64,000 nt of DNA from Asterella californica (taxonomy: Eukaryota > Streptophyta > Marchantiopsida > Marchantiales > Aytoniaceae), in the NCBI GenBank assembly GCA_036924285.1, contig JAYKYS010000046.1, forward strand, positions 1-64,000, read 5' to 3'. The notes below the pieces were generated by a model. It ran no database searches, was not told the origin of the DNA, and saw only the letters and a list, made by a program, of their open reading frames with translations. Positions 39,119-52,804 of the stretch are shown in pieces (position 1 is the first letter of the stretch; every line of letters starts with the position of its first letter). The position numbers and the translations under genes were made by a program.

Positions 39119-39838
39119 ATGATGGAGGAGATTAAACAACTCCTTCATAAGGTACTTGCTGCGGTGGAAGAGGTATCTGTTGAAGTTATAGATTTGCATC
39201 GTGAGCTTGTTTCACACAAGAATGCGCTTACGGCCGTTATCATAGATGTTCATGCATTGAAGAAAATGCAAACTGTTGTAGCCACCACCACCAAAGAAAT
39301 CTCTTCTGGGGAGAAATCTGTTGTGGTAAACGAGGGTTTCAAGGAGGTTGTTGAGAAGTTAGAGATGAAGGTGAAATCTTATGCAGAAGCTACCAAGGCG
39401 GCTCAAGTCTCTTATTTCCAAGAGCAAGAGAATGAAAAGCAGAACCAACTCTCTAGGGTGAAGAACGTGAGAATTTTTGGGTTACCAGAGATAGACAAGG
39501 AAGACATCAAAGAAGCTGCTACCACTTTCTTTGCTGATACGCTTCATGTTCACAAGCTTGTACTAGTTTAGGCTTATAGCATCGAACAGAAGGGCTCACA
39601 ACCTCAATCCATACTCGCGAAGTTTGCTGATCAAGGACAACAAGATACAGCGATGGCTAACAAAGATGTCTTGAAGGGGAGGCAAATCTGGTTGGATCCA
39701 GATCTTACACTGCTACAAGCTGAAGCCAAGCTTAAGGAGCTCACTAGGGTAAAAGAAGCTCAACAAGGAGGGTTTGTTGCTTTTTTGAGAGATGGACGTG
39801 CTGTGATTACTCAAAAGAAACGAGATACCTCCAAATAG
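39119..39838 (+). pseudogene. LINE ORF1 copy, unit 13 (class II/III recombinant, long form)
   Basis: The first long form: nine extra bases at 39387-39395 add three codons (EATKAAQ instead of EAAQ in the coiled coil). A G-to-T at 39476 gives RIFGLPE instead of RIVGLPE. Its upstream T tract is uninterrupted (class II), so the class switch lies between the T tract and codon 91. The in-frame TAG is kept. Confidence 0.72.
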
Positions 39839-40050
39839 CAATTCCTGACCCTCAGAGTTATGATGTGGAACATTCATCGAATTAAAGTACACAAGTGGTT
39901 TACCGGTTTGAAACAAAGCTGATATCATCAACATGGTGGAGAATGAATGAATGAATGAATATCAAGCCCGGAAGACCCAAAGAATCAAATGGAAGAAATA
40001 AAAACAATACAAAGTCAACATGTGAGCCTAGGAAACCCTAGGAGATCGTA

Positions 40051-41586
40051 TCAATGCAAAAGAGCATTGGTACGACAAGAAACTATATCTCTAATATAAA
40101 GCCCTAGTGGGAGAGCTGACATCTGTAAAAGTGTATAGAAATCACTAGCAACTATCTTATGTCTACATCTAATCTCATCATACAAGGGACATACAATGAA
40201 TACATGATCCTCATCCTCTATCTGATCACAAAGTCTACAAAGCCGTTCACTCCTAACCATGTTTAACCAACGCCCTTCCTTAATGCCAAGTCTATGAGAG
40301 CTAGTGCGGTGCTGAGCGATGATATGCCAAAGAGAGATTGAAATAGGTGCCCGGAGGTACTCTTGTTCACAATACACCAACATGGGATTGACATGCTGTT
40401 GATAGTAAGCCATCTTTGTCTTGGATTGAGACCATATAGCATGTAAAAACCTTTTCTGAATCAACTCCCGAAGAGCAATAGGTGGAAGGTCAAAATCACG
40501 TTAAAAAATGTTCCATTTTCCACACCAAGCCACCACATCAGCATACCAACCGAATAAGAATGTAGCTCTTAGAGCTTGACAAGGTAATCTCGTCTCTCCA
40601 AGGGATCTCACTCTTGAGACATAAATGATATTGAAGTAAAGAGCTTCTGCTTCCACGGATAAGCAACCAGATTCAGCAAGGAGCATAGCATATGGTGTTT
40701 GGCATCTTACACCAAGCTCCACTTGTAAGAACACTTTTTGAACCTTCTCGATACATTCCCAAGCTCCTTTCCTTGCACCAGGCCCCCACACTTGAACACC
40801 ATAAAGTATCACAGGCAAAACCAAACTCCTGAAGACAAACTTTCTCAAATCCCATGCTAAGAGATGAGCACGTCGACAACGATTCAAAAGAGAGTACAAA
40901 GCTTTGTAACCAGCTTCAACTCTCTTATGAATGCACAAAGCCCAACTGTAGTTATGAGAGAAGTCAATGCCCAAGTACTTGTAACTCTCCACTTGTTGTA
41001 AAACTTGGCCCTTGTAGAGAAAAGAATGGCGCACTTTTGAACCCACCACCATCACCTTGGACTTCGAAAGGTTCACTTCCATCTGCATGTTGTTGCAAAA
41101 GACCTCAAGAGCATCCAAATGTCGTTGTAAACTCAAAGGATCACGTGATAGAAGGATGATATCATCAGCATAAATCAATGCTTGAATGATATAGATTCCC
41201 AACTTCACACCTTCTCTTCCAAATTCAGCAAGACATCTCTCCACGTCATCAATGAAGATACCAAATAGAGTAGGGGAGAGAGGACAACCTTGAATGACTC
41301 CAATAGTGCTAAAGATCTCCTTTGATTGTGTCGAGGTAAGCTTCACATAAACTCGTTCATAGAGTTTAGAAACCGCTGCCATCATGTCTTTAGGAACACC
41401 AATGGCAACAAGTCTGTCCCATAAGAGCTTCCTAGGCACCCTATCAAAAGCTTTTGTGTAGTCGATAAAAGCAACATAGAGAGATTTACCATTTCCTTTT
41501 GACTTCTCCCAAGCAACACGAAGACAAAGGATATGATCAATGGTGCTAAAGGTAGGACGAAAACCTGCTTGTGAACGAGCTCTCAC
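40051..41586 (-). pseudogene. LINE RT-zinc knuckle copy, unit 13
   Basis: RT as the reference; Met443, a residue shared by classes II and III. Confidence 0.88.
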
Positions 41587-42309
41587 ATATCAACCCTATC
41601 AACGCTATCAACATGAGTTTAGTCTAAACCCTACCAACCCTACCAACCCTATATCAAAATCATTGCTCCACTTTGTAGTAGATATCAAGTGTTCAAGAGC
41701 ATCAAGATAAAAATGTCTTTTGTGGTGGTCAAGACGGACCTTTGAGGTATTGGTGCTATCACCAAATCCTTTTGGTTTGTAAGATAAAGAAAAGCTAGAC
41801 GAGGATAGTGAGAACAACAAAGGAGTATGATTTGATTCAAGTTGGGGGTCCAATACTTCAAACGTGAAAAATAGAAGAACTATTAGTAGCTGAGACTAGG
41901 AGATAGTCTACTGTGCTTGTTCTATACATAGAGACGTATGTGTTTTGACTAGAATGAGGAAAATGAGATGTACCGTTCAAAACTTTCAAACTGCAAATCG
42001 ATCCAAAAGTTAGAAAATGCTCTTTCATGTCATTTGTGGAAGTATCTAAAGAGATACGAGATCAGATAAGATCATCGTCTTTTCTAGAATAGAAGAGTGA
42101 TGAGAAGCATAAAATTGTGTGAATTGACAAGTATGAATTCTGGCATTGAAGTCTCTTACTATAAAGACCTTCTCTTGATATTTCAGAACATCAAACAGAA
42201 AGACGATGAAAAGGTTGACTCATGCTACAGAATTTGGTGAGGTAAATGAGCATGTTCAAAGGTGTAAAATAGCATATTGTATATAATATTATTTTTTTTG
42301 CTGTTGTAG

Positions 42310-43029
42310 ATGATGGAGGAGATTAAACAACTCCTTCATAAGGTACTTGCTGCGGTGGAAGAGGTATCTGTTGAAGTTATAGATTTGCATCGTGAGCTTG
42401 TTTCACACAAGAATGCGCTTACGGCCGTTATCATAGATGTTCATGCATTGAAGAAAATGCAAACTGTTGTAGCCACCACCACCAAAGAAATCTCTTCTGG
42501 GGAGAAATCTGTTGTGGTAAACGAGGGTTTCAAGGAGGTTGTTGAGAAGTTAGAGATGAAGGTGAAATCTTATGCAGAAGCTACCAAGGCGGCTCAAGTC
42601 TCTTATTTCCAAGAGCAAGAGAATGAAAAGCAGAACCAACTCTCTAGGGTGAAGAACGTGAGAATTTTTGGGTTACCAGAGATAGACAAGGAAGACATCA
42701 AAGAAGCTGCTACCACTTTCTTTGCTGATACGCTTCATGTTCACAAGCTTGTACTAGTTTAGGCTTATAGCATCGAACAGAAGGGCTCACAACCTCAATC
42801 CATACTCGCGAAGTTTGCTGATCAAGGACAACAAGATACAGCGATGGCTAACAAAGATGTCTTGAAGGGGAGGCAAATCTGGTTGGATCCAGATCTTACA
42901 CTGCTACAAGCTGAAGCCAAGCTTAAGGAGCTCACTAGGGTAAAAGAAGCTCAACAAGGAGGGTTTGTTGCTTTTTTGAGAGATGGACGTGCTGTGATTA
43001 CTCAAAAGAAACGAGATACCTCCAAATAG
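42310..43029 (+). pseudogene. LINE ORF1 copy, unit 14 (class III)
   Basis: Long form with Phe at RIFGLPE and the A-interrupted T tract: the full class III combination. Confidence 0.72.
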
Positions 43030-43241
43030 CAATTCCTGACCCTCAGAGTTATGATGTGGAACATTCATCGAATTAAAGTACACAAGTGGTTTACCGGTTT
43101 GAAACAAAGCTGATATCATCAACATGGTGGAGAATGAATGAATGAATGAATATCAAGCCCGGAAGACCCAAAGAATCAAATGGAAGAAATAAAAACAATA
43201 CAAAGTCAACATGTGAGCCTAGGAAACCCTAGGAGATCGTA

Positions 43242-44777
43242 TCAATGCAAAAGAGCATTGGTACGACAAGAAACTATATCTCTAATATAAAGCCCTAGTG
43301 GGAGAGCTGACATCTGTAAAAGTGTATAGAAATCACTAGCAACTATCTTATGTCTACATCTAATCTCATCATACAAGGGACATACAATGAATACATGATC
43401 CTCATCCTCTATCTGATCACAAAGTCTACAAAGCCGTTCACTCCTAACCATGTTTAACCAACGCCCTTCCTTAATGCCAAGTCTATGAGAGCTAGTGCGG
43501 TGCTGAGCGATGATATGCCAAAGAGAGATTGAAATAGGTGCCCGGAGGTACTCTTGTTCACAATACACCAACATGGGATTGACATGCTGTTGATAGTAAG
43601 CCATCTTTGTCTTGGATTGAGACCATATAGCATGTAAAAACCTTTTCTGAATCAACTCCCGAAGAGCAATAGGTGGAAGGTCAAAATCACGTTAAAAAAT
43701 GTTCCATTTTCCACACCAAGCCACCACATCAGCATACCAACCGAATAAGAATGTAGCTCTTAGAGCTTGACAAGGTAATCTCGTCTCTCCAAGGGATCTC
43801 ACTCTTGAGACATAAATGATATTGAAGTAAAGAGCTTCTGCTTCCACGGATAAGCAACCAGATTCAGCAAGGAGCATAGCATATGGTGTTTGGCATCTTA
43901 CACCAAGCTCCACTTGTAAGAACACTTTTTGAACCTTCTCGATACATTCCCAAGCTCCTTTCCTTGCACCAGGCCCCCACACTTGAACACCATAAAGTAT
44001 CACAGGCAAAACCAAACTCCTGAAGACAAACTTTCTCAAATCCCATGCTAAGAGATGAGCACGTCGACAACGATTCAAAAGAGAGTACAAAGCTTTGTAA
44101 CCAGCTTCAACTCTCTTATGAATGCACAAAGCCCAACTGTAGTTATGAGAGAAGTCAATGCCCAAGTACTTGTAACTCTCCACTTGTTGTAAAACTTGGC
44201 CCTTGTAGAGAAAAGAATGGCGCACTTTTGAACCCACCACCATCACCTTGGACTTCGAAAGGTTCACTTCCATCTGCATGTTGTTGCAAAAGACCTCAAG
44301 AGCATCCAAATGTCGTTGTAAACTCAAAGGATCACGTGATAGAAGGATGATATCATCAGCATAAATCAATGCTTGAATGATATAGATTCCCAACTTCACA
44401 CCTTCTCTTCCAAATTCAGCAAGACATCTCTCCACGTCATCAATGAAGATACCAAATAGAGTAGGGGAGAGAGGACAACCTTGAATGACTCCAATAGTGC
44501 TAAAGATCTCCTTTGATTGTGTCGAGGTAAGCTTCACATAAACTCGTTCATAGAGTTTAGAAACCGCTGCCATCATGTCTTTAGGAACACCAATGGCAAC
44601 AAGTCTGTCCCATAAGAGCTTCCTAGGCACCCTATCAAAAGCTTTTGTGTAGTCGATAAAAGCAACATAGAGAGATTTACCATTTCCTTTTGACTTCTCC
44701 CAAGCAACACGAAGACAAAGGATATGATCAATGGTGCTAAAGGTAGGACGAAAACCTGCTTGTGAACGAGCTCTCAC
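43242..44777 (-). pseudogene. LINE RT-zinc knuckle copy, unit 14 (class III)
   Basis: RT as the reference; Met443. Confidence 0.88.
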
Positions 44778-45500
44778 ATATCAACCCTATCAACGCTATC
44801 AACATGAGTTTAGTCTAAACCCTACCAACCCTACCAACCCTATATCAAAATCATTGCTCCACTTTGTAGTAGATATCAAGTGTTCAAGAGCATCAAGATA
44901 AAAATGTCTTTTGTGGTGGTCAAGACGGACCTTTGAGGTATTGGTGCTATCACCAAATCCTTTTGGTTTGTAAGATAAAGAAAAGCTAGACGAGGATAGT
45001 GAGAACAACAAAGGAGTATGATTTGATTCAAGTTGGGGGTCCAATACTTCAAACGTGAAAAATAGAAGAACTATTAGTAGCTGAGACTAGGAGATAGTCT
45101 ACTGTGCTTGTTCTATACATAGAGACGTATGTGTTTTGACTAGAATGAGGAAAATGAGATGTACCGTTCAAAACTTTCAAACTGCAAATCGATCCAAAAG
45201 TTAGAAAATGCTCTTTCATGTCATTTGTGGAAGTATCTAAAGAGATACGAGATCAGATAAGATCATCGTCTTTTCTAGAATAGAAGAGTGATGAGAAGCA
45301 TAAAATTGTGTGAATTGACAAGTATGAATTCTGGCATTGAAGTCTCTTACTATAAAGACCTTCTCTTGATATTTCAGAACATCAAACAGAAAGACGATGA
45401 AAAGGTTGACTCATGCTACAGAATTTGGTGAGGTAAATGAGCATGTTCAAAGGTGTAAAATAGCATATTGTATATAATATTATTTTTTTTGCTGTTGTAG

Positions 45501-46220
45501 ATGATGGAGGAGATTAAACAACTCCTTCATAAGGTACTTGCTGCGGTGGAAGAGGTATCTGTTGAAGTTATAGATTTGCATCGTGAGCTTGTTTCACACA
45601 AGAATGCGCTTACGGCCGTTATCATAGATGTTCATGCATTGAAGAAAATGCAAACTGTTGTAGCCACCACCACCAAAGAAATCTCTTCTGGGGAGAAATC
45701 TGTTGTGGTAAACGAGGGTTTCAAGGAGGTTGTTGAGAAGTTAGAGATGAAGGTGAAATCTTATGCAGAAGCTACCAAGGCGGCTCAAGTCTCTTATTTC
45801 CAAGAGCAAGAGAATGAAAAGCAGAACCAACTCTCTAGGGTGAAGAACGTGAGAATTTTTGGGTTACCAGAGATAGACAAGGAAGACATCAAAGAAGCTG
45901 CTACCACTTTCTTTGCTGATACGCTTCATGTTCACAAGCTTGTACTAGTTTAGGCTTATAGCATCGAACAGAAGGGCTCACAACCTCAATCCATACTCGC
46001 GAAGTTTGCTGATCAAGGACAACAAGATACAGCGATGGCTAACAAAGATGTCTTGAAGGGGAGGCAAATCTGGTTGGATCCAGATCTTACACTGCTACAA
46101 GCTGAAGCCAAGCTTAAGGAGCTCACTAGGGTAAAAGAAGCTCAACAAGGAGGGTTTGTTGCTTTTTTGAGAGATGGACGTGCTGTGATTACTCAAAAGA
46201 AACGAGATACCTCCAAATAG
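45501..46220 (+). pseudogene. LINE ORF1 copy, unit 15 (class III)
   Basis: Long form, RIFGLPE, A-interrupted T tract. Confidence 0.72.
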
Positions 46221-46432
46221 CAATTCCTGACCCTCAGAGTTATGATGTGGAACATTCATCGAATTAAAGTACACAAGTGGTTTACCGGTTTGAAACAAAG
46301 CTGATATCATCAACATGGTGGAGAATGAATGAATGAATGAATATCAAGCCCGGAAGACCCAAAGAATCAAATGGAAGAAATAAAAACAATACAAAGTCAA
46401 CATGTGAGCCTAGGAAACCCTAGGAGATCGTA

Positions 46433-47968
46433 TCAATGCAAAAGAGCATTGGTACGACAAGAAACTATATCTCTAATATAAAGCCCTAGTGGGAGAGCTG
46501 ACATCTGTAAAAGTGTATAGAAATCACTAGCAACTATCTTATGTCTACATCTAATCTCATCATACAAGGGACATACAATGAATACATGATCCTCATCCTC
46601 TATCTGATCACAAAGTCTACAAAGCCGTTCACTCCTAACCATGTTTAACCAACGCCCTTCCTTAATGCCAAGTCTATGAGAGCTAGTGCGGTGCTGAGCG
46701 ATGATATGCCAAAGAGAGATTGAAATAGGTGCCCGGAGGTACTCTTGTTCACAATACACCAACATGGGATTGACATGCTGTTGATAGTAAGCCATCTTTG
46801 TCTTGGATTGAGACCATATAGCATGTAAAAACCTTTTCTGAATCAACTCCCGAAGAGCAATAGGTGGAAGGTCAAAATCACGTTAAAAAATGTTCCATTT
46901 TCCACACCAAGCCACCACATCAGCATACCAACCGAATAAGAATGTAGCTCTTAGAGCTTGACAAGGTAATCTCGTCTCTCCAAGGGATCTCACTCTTGAG
47001 ACATAAATGATATTGAAGTAAAGAGCTTCTGCTTCCACGGATAAGCAACCAGATTCAGCAAGGAGCATAGCATATGGTGTTTGGCATCTTACACCAAGCT
47101 CCACTTGTAAGAACACTTTTTGAACCTTCTCGATACATTCCCAAGCTCCTTTCCTTGCACCAGGCCCCCACACTTGAACACCATAAAGTATCACAGGCAA
47201 AACCAAACTCCTGAAGACAAACTTTCTCAAATCCCATGCTAAGAGATGAGCACGTCGACAACGATTCAAAAGAGAGTACAAAGCTTTGTAACCAGCTTCA
47301 ACTCTCTTATGAATGCACAAAGCCCAACTGTAGTTATGAGAGAAGTCAATGCCCAAGTACTTGTAACTCTCCACTTGTTGTAAAACTTGGCCCTTGTAGA
47401 GAAAAGAATGGCGCACTTTTGAACCCACCACCATCACCTTGGACTTCGAAAGGTTCACTTCCATCTGCATGTTGTTGCAAAAGACCTCAAGAGCATCCAA
47501 ATGTCGTTGTAAACTCAAAGGATCACGTGATAGAAGGATGATATCATCAGCATAAATCAATGCTTGAATGATATAGATTCCCAACTTCACACCTTCTCTT
47601 CCAAATTCAGCAAGACATCTCTCCACGTCATCAATGAAGATACCAAATAGAGTAGGGGAGAGAGGACAACCTTGAATGACTCCAATAGTGCTAAAGATCT
47701 CCTTTGATTGTGTCGAGGTAAGCTTCACATAAACTCGTTCATAGAGTTTAGAAACCGCTGCCATCATGTCTTTAGGAACACCAATGGCAACAAGTCTGTC
47801 CCATAAGAGCTTCCTAGGCACCCTATCAAAAGCTTTTGTGTAGTCGATAAAAGCAACATAGAGAGATTTACCATTTCCTTTTGACTTCTCCCAAGCAACA
47901 CGAAGACAAAGGATATGATCAATGGTGCTAAAGGTAGGACGAAAACCTGCTTGTGAACGAGCTCTCAC
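46433..47968 (-). pseudogene. LINE RT-zinc knuckle copy, unit 15 (class III)
   Basis: RT as the reference; Met443. Confidence 0.88.
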
Positions 47969-48691
47969 ATATCAACCCTATCAACGCTATCAACATGAGT
48001 TTAGTCTAAACCCTACCAACCCTACCAACCCTATATCAAAATCATTGCTCCACTTTGTAGTAGATATCAAGTGTTCAAGAGCATCAAGATAAAAATGTCT
48101 TTTGTGGTGGTCAAGACGGACCTTTGAGGTATTGGTGCTATCACCAAATCCTTTTGGTTTGTAAGATAAAGAAAAGCTAGACGAGGATAGTGAGAACAAC
48201 AAAGGAGTATGATTTGATTCAAGTTGGGGGTCCAATACTTCAAACGTGAAAAATAGAAGAACTATTAGTAGCTGAGACTAGGAGATAGTCTACTGTGCTT
48301 GTTCTATACATAGAGACGTATGTGTTTTGACTAGAATGAGGAAAATGAGATGTACCGTTCAAAACTTTCAAACTGCAAATCGATCCAAAAGTTAGAAAAT
48401 GCTCTTTCATGTCATTTGTGGAAGTATCTAAAGAGATACGAGATCAGATAAGATCATCGTCTTTTCTAGAATAGAAGAGTGATGAGAAGCATAAAATTGT
48501 GTGAATTGACAAGTATGAATTCTGGCATTGAAGTCTCTTACTATAAAGACCTTCTCTTGATATTTCAGAACATCAAACAGAAAGACGATGAAAAGGTTGA
48601 CTCATGCTACAGAATTTGGTGAGGTAAATGAGCATGTTCAAAGGTGTAAAATAGCATATTGTATATAATATTATTTTTTTTGCTGTTGTAG

Positions 48692-49401
48692 ATGATGGAG
48701 GAGATTAAACAACTCCTTCATAAGGTACTTGCTGCGGTGGAAGAGGTATCTGTTGAAGTTATAGATTTGCATCGTGAGCTTGTTTCACACAAGAATGCGC
48801 TTACGGCCGTTATCATAGATGTTCATGCATTGAAGAAAATGCAAACTGTTGTAGCCACCACCACCAAAGAAATCTCTTCTGGGGAGAAATCTGTTGTGGT
48901 AAACGAGGGTTTCAAGGAGGTTGTTGAGAAGTTAGAGATGAAGGTGAAATCTTATGCAGAAGCTACCAAGTCTCTTATTTCCAAGAGCAAGAGAATGAAA
49001 AGCAGAACCAACTCTCTAGGGTGAAGAACGTGAGAATTTTTGGGTTACCAGAGATAGACAAGGAAGACATCAAAGAAGCTGCTACCACTTTCTTTGCTGA
49101 TACGCTTCATGTTCACAAGCTTGTACTAGTTTAGGCTTATAGCATCGAACAGAAGGGCTCACAACCTCAATCCATACTCGCGAAGTTTGCTGATCAAGGA
49201 CAACAAGATACAGCGATGGCTAACAAAGATGTCTTGAAGGGGAGGCAAATCTGGTTGGATCCAGATCTTACACTGCTACAAGCTGAAGCCAAGCTTAAGG
49301 AGCTCACTAGGGTAAAAGAAGCTCAACAAGGAGGGTTTGTTGCTTTTTTGAGAGATGGACGTGCTGTGATTACTCAAAAGAAACGAGATACCTCCAAATA
49401 G
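48692..49401 (+). pseudogene. LINE ORF1 copy, unit 16 (class III, 10-bp deletion)
   Basis: A 10-bp loss at the 48970/48971 junction removes GCGGCT plus one of two flanking CAAG repeats. It shifts the frame after codon 93 and closes it at 49022-49024, giving a 110-residue product that lacks the RRM-like part. Downstream sequence keeps class III RIFGLPE in another frame. The only ORF1 copy outside the first 2.2 kb with an extra frameshift. Confidence 0.75.
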
Positions 49402-49613
49402 CAATTCCTGACCCTCAGAGTTATGATGTGGAACATTCATCGAATTAAAGTACACAAGTGGTTTACCGGTTTGAAACAAAGCTGATATCATCAACATGGT
49501 GGAGAATGAATGAATGAATGAATATCAAGCCCGGAAGACCCAAAGAATCAAATGGAAGAAATAAAAACAATACAAAGTCAACATGTGAGCCTAGGAAACC
49601 CTAGGAGATCGTA

Positions 49614-51149
49614 TCAATGCAAAAGAGCATTGGTACGACAAGAAACTATATCTCTAATATAAAGCCCTAGTGGGAGAGCTGACATCTGTAAAAGTGTATA
49701 GAAATCACTAGCAACTATCTTATGTCTACATCTAATCTCATCATACAAGGGACATACAATGAATACATGATCCTCATCCTCTATCTGATCACAAAGTCTA
49801 CAAAGCCGTTCACTCCTAACCATGTTTAACCAACGCCCTTCCTTAATGCCAAGTCTATGAGAGCTAGTGCGGTGCTGAGCGATGATATGCCAAAGAGAGA
49901 TTGAAATAGGTGCCCGGAGGTACTCTTGTTCACAATACACCAACATGGGATTGACATGCTGTTGATAGTAAGCCATCTTTGTCTTGGATTGAGACCATAT
50001 AGCATGTAAAAACCTTTTCTGAATCAACTCCCGAAGAGCAATAGGTGGAAGGTCAAAATCACGTTAAAAAATGTTCCATTTTCCACACCAAGCCACCACA
50101 TCAGCATACCAACCGAATAAGAATGTAGCTCTTAGAGCTTGACAAGGTAATCTCGTCTCTCCAAGGGATCTCACTCTTGAGACATAAATGATATTGAAGT
50201 AAAGAGCTTCTGCTTCCACGGATAAGCAACCAGATTCAGCAAGGAGCATAGCATATGGTGTTTGGCATCTTACACCAAGCTCCACTTGTAAGAACACTTT
50301 TTGAACCTTCTCGATACATTCCCAAGCTCCTTTCCTTGCACCAGGCCCCCACACTTGAACACCATAAAGTATCACAGGCAAAACCAAACTCCTGAAGACA
50401 AACTTTCTCAAATCCCATGCTAAGAGATGAGCACGTCGACAACGATTCAAAAGAGAGTACAAAGCTTTGTAACCAGCTTCAACTCTCTTATGAATGCACA
50501 AAGCCCAACTGTAGTTATGAGAGAAGTCAATGCCCAAGTACTTGTAACTCTCCACTTGTTGTAAAACTTGGCCCTTGTAGAGAAAAGAATGGCGCACTTT
50601 TGAACCCACCACCATCACCTTGGACTTCGAAAGGTTCACTTCCATCTGCATGTTGTTGCAAAAGACCTCAAGAGCATCCAAATGTCGTTGTAAACTCAAA
50701 GGATCACGTGATAGAAGGATGATATCATCAGCATAAATCAATGCTTGAATGATATAGATTCCCAACTTCACACCTTCTCTTCCAAATTCAGCAAGACATC
50801 TCTCCACGTCATCAATGAAGATACCAAATAGAGTAGGGGAGAGAGGACAACCTTGAATGACTCCAATAGTGCTAAAGATCTCCTTTGATTGTGTCGAGGT
50901 AAGCTTCACATAAACTCGTTCATAGAGTTTAGAAACCGCTGCCATCATGTCTTTAGGAACACCAATGGCAACAAGTCTGTCCCATAAGAGCTTCCTAGGC
51001 ACCCTATCAAAAGCTTTTGTGTAGTCGATAAAAGCAACATAGAGAGATTTACCATTTCCTTTTGACTTCTCCCAAGCAACACGAAGACAAAGGATATGAT
51101 CAATGGTGCTAAAGGTAGGACGAAAACCTGCTTGTGAACGAGCTCTCAC
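49614..51149 (-). pseudogene. LINE RT-zinc knuckle copy, unit 16 (class III)
   Basis: RT as the reference; Met443. Confidence 0.88.
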
Positions 51150-51872
51150 ATATCAACCCTATCAACGCTATCAACATGAGTTTAGTCTAAACCCTACCAA
51201 CCCTACCAACCCTATATCAAAATCATTGCTCCACTTTGTAGTAGATATCAAGTGTTCAAGAGCATCAAGATAAAAATGTCTTTTGTGGTGGTCAAGACGG
51301 ACCTTTGAGGTATTGGTGCTATCACCAAATCCTTTTGGTTTGTAAGATAAAGAAAAGCTAGACGAGGATAGTGAGAACAACAAAGGAGTATGATTTGATT
51401 CAAGTTGGGGGTCCAATACTTCAAACGTGAAAAATAGAAGAACTATTAGTAGCTGAGACTAGGAGATAGTCTACTGTGCTTGTTCTATACATAGAGACGT
51501 ATGTGTTTTGACTAGAATGAGGAAAATGAGATGTACCGTTCAAAACTTTCAAACTGCAAATCGATCCAAAAGTTAGAAAATGCTCTTTCATGTCATTTGT
51601 GGAAGTATCTAAAGAGATACGAGATCAGATAAGATCATCGTCTTTTCTAGAATAGAAGAGTGATGAGAAGCATAAAATTGTGTGAATTGACAAGTATGAA
51701 TTCTGGCATTGAAGTCTCTTACTATAAAGACCTTCTCTTGATATTTCAGAACATCAAACAGAAAGACGATGAAAAGGTTGACTCATGCTACAGAATTTGG
51801 TGAGGTAAATGAGCATGTTCAAAGGTGTAAAATAGCATATTGTATATAATATTATTTTTTTTGCTGTTGTAG

Positions 51873-52592
51873 ATGATGGAGGAGATTAAACAACTCCTTC
51901 ATAAGGTACTTGCTGCGGTGGAAGAGGTATCTGTTGAAGTTATAGATTTGCATCGTGAGCTTGTTTCACACAAGAATGCGCTTACGGCCGTTATCATAGA
52001 TGTTCATGCATTGAAGAAAATGCAAACTGTTGTAGCCACCACCACCAAAGAAATCTCTTCTGGGGAGAAATCTGTTGTGGTAAACGAGGGTTTCAAGGAG
52101 GTTGTTGAGAAGTTAGAGATGAAGGTGAAATCTTATGCAGAAGCTACCAAGGCGGCTCAAGTCTCTTATTTCCAAGAGCAAGAGAATGAAAAGCAGAACC
52201 AACTCTCTAGGGTGAAGAACGTGAGAATTTTTGGGTTACCAGAGATAGACAAGGAAGACATCAAAGAAGCTGCTACCACTTTCTTTGCTGATACGCTTCA
52301 TGTTCACAAGCTTGTACTAGTTTAGGCTTATAGCATCGAACAGAAGGGCTCACAACCTCAATCCATACTCGCGAAGTTTGCTGATCAAGGACAACAAGAT
52401 ACAGCGATGGCTAACAAAGATGTCTTGAAGGGGAGGCAAATCTGGTTGGATCCAGATCTTACACTGCTACAAGCTGAAGCCAAGCTTAAGGAGCTCACTA
52501 GGGTAAAAGAAGCTCAACAAGGAGGGTTTGTTGCTTTTTTGAGAGATGGACGTGCTGTGATTACTCAAAAGAAACGAGATACCTCCAAATAG
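51873..52592 (+). pseudogene. LINE ORF1 copy, unit 17 (class III)
   Basis: Long form, RIFGLPE, without the 10-bp deletion of unit 16. Confidence 0.72.
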
Positions 52593-52804
52593 CAATTCCT
52601 GACCCTCAGAGTTATGATGTGGAACATTCATCGAATTAAAGTACACAAGTGGTTTACCGGTTTGAAACAAAGCTGATATCATCAACATGGTGGAGAATGA
52701 ATGAATGAATGAATATCAAGCCCGGAAGACCCAAAGAATCAAATGGAAGAAATAAAAACAATACAAAGTCAACATGTGAGCCTAGGAAACCCTAGGAGAT
52801 CGTA

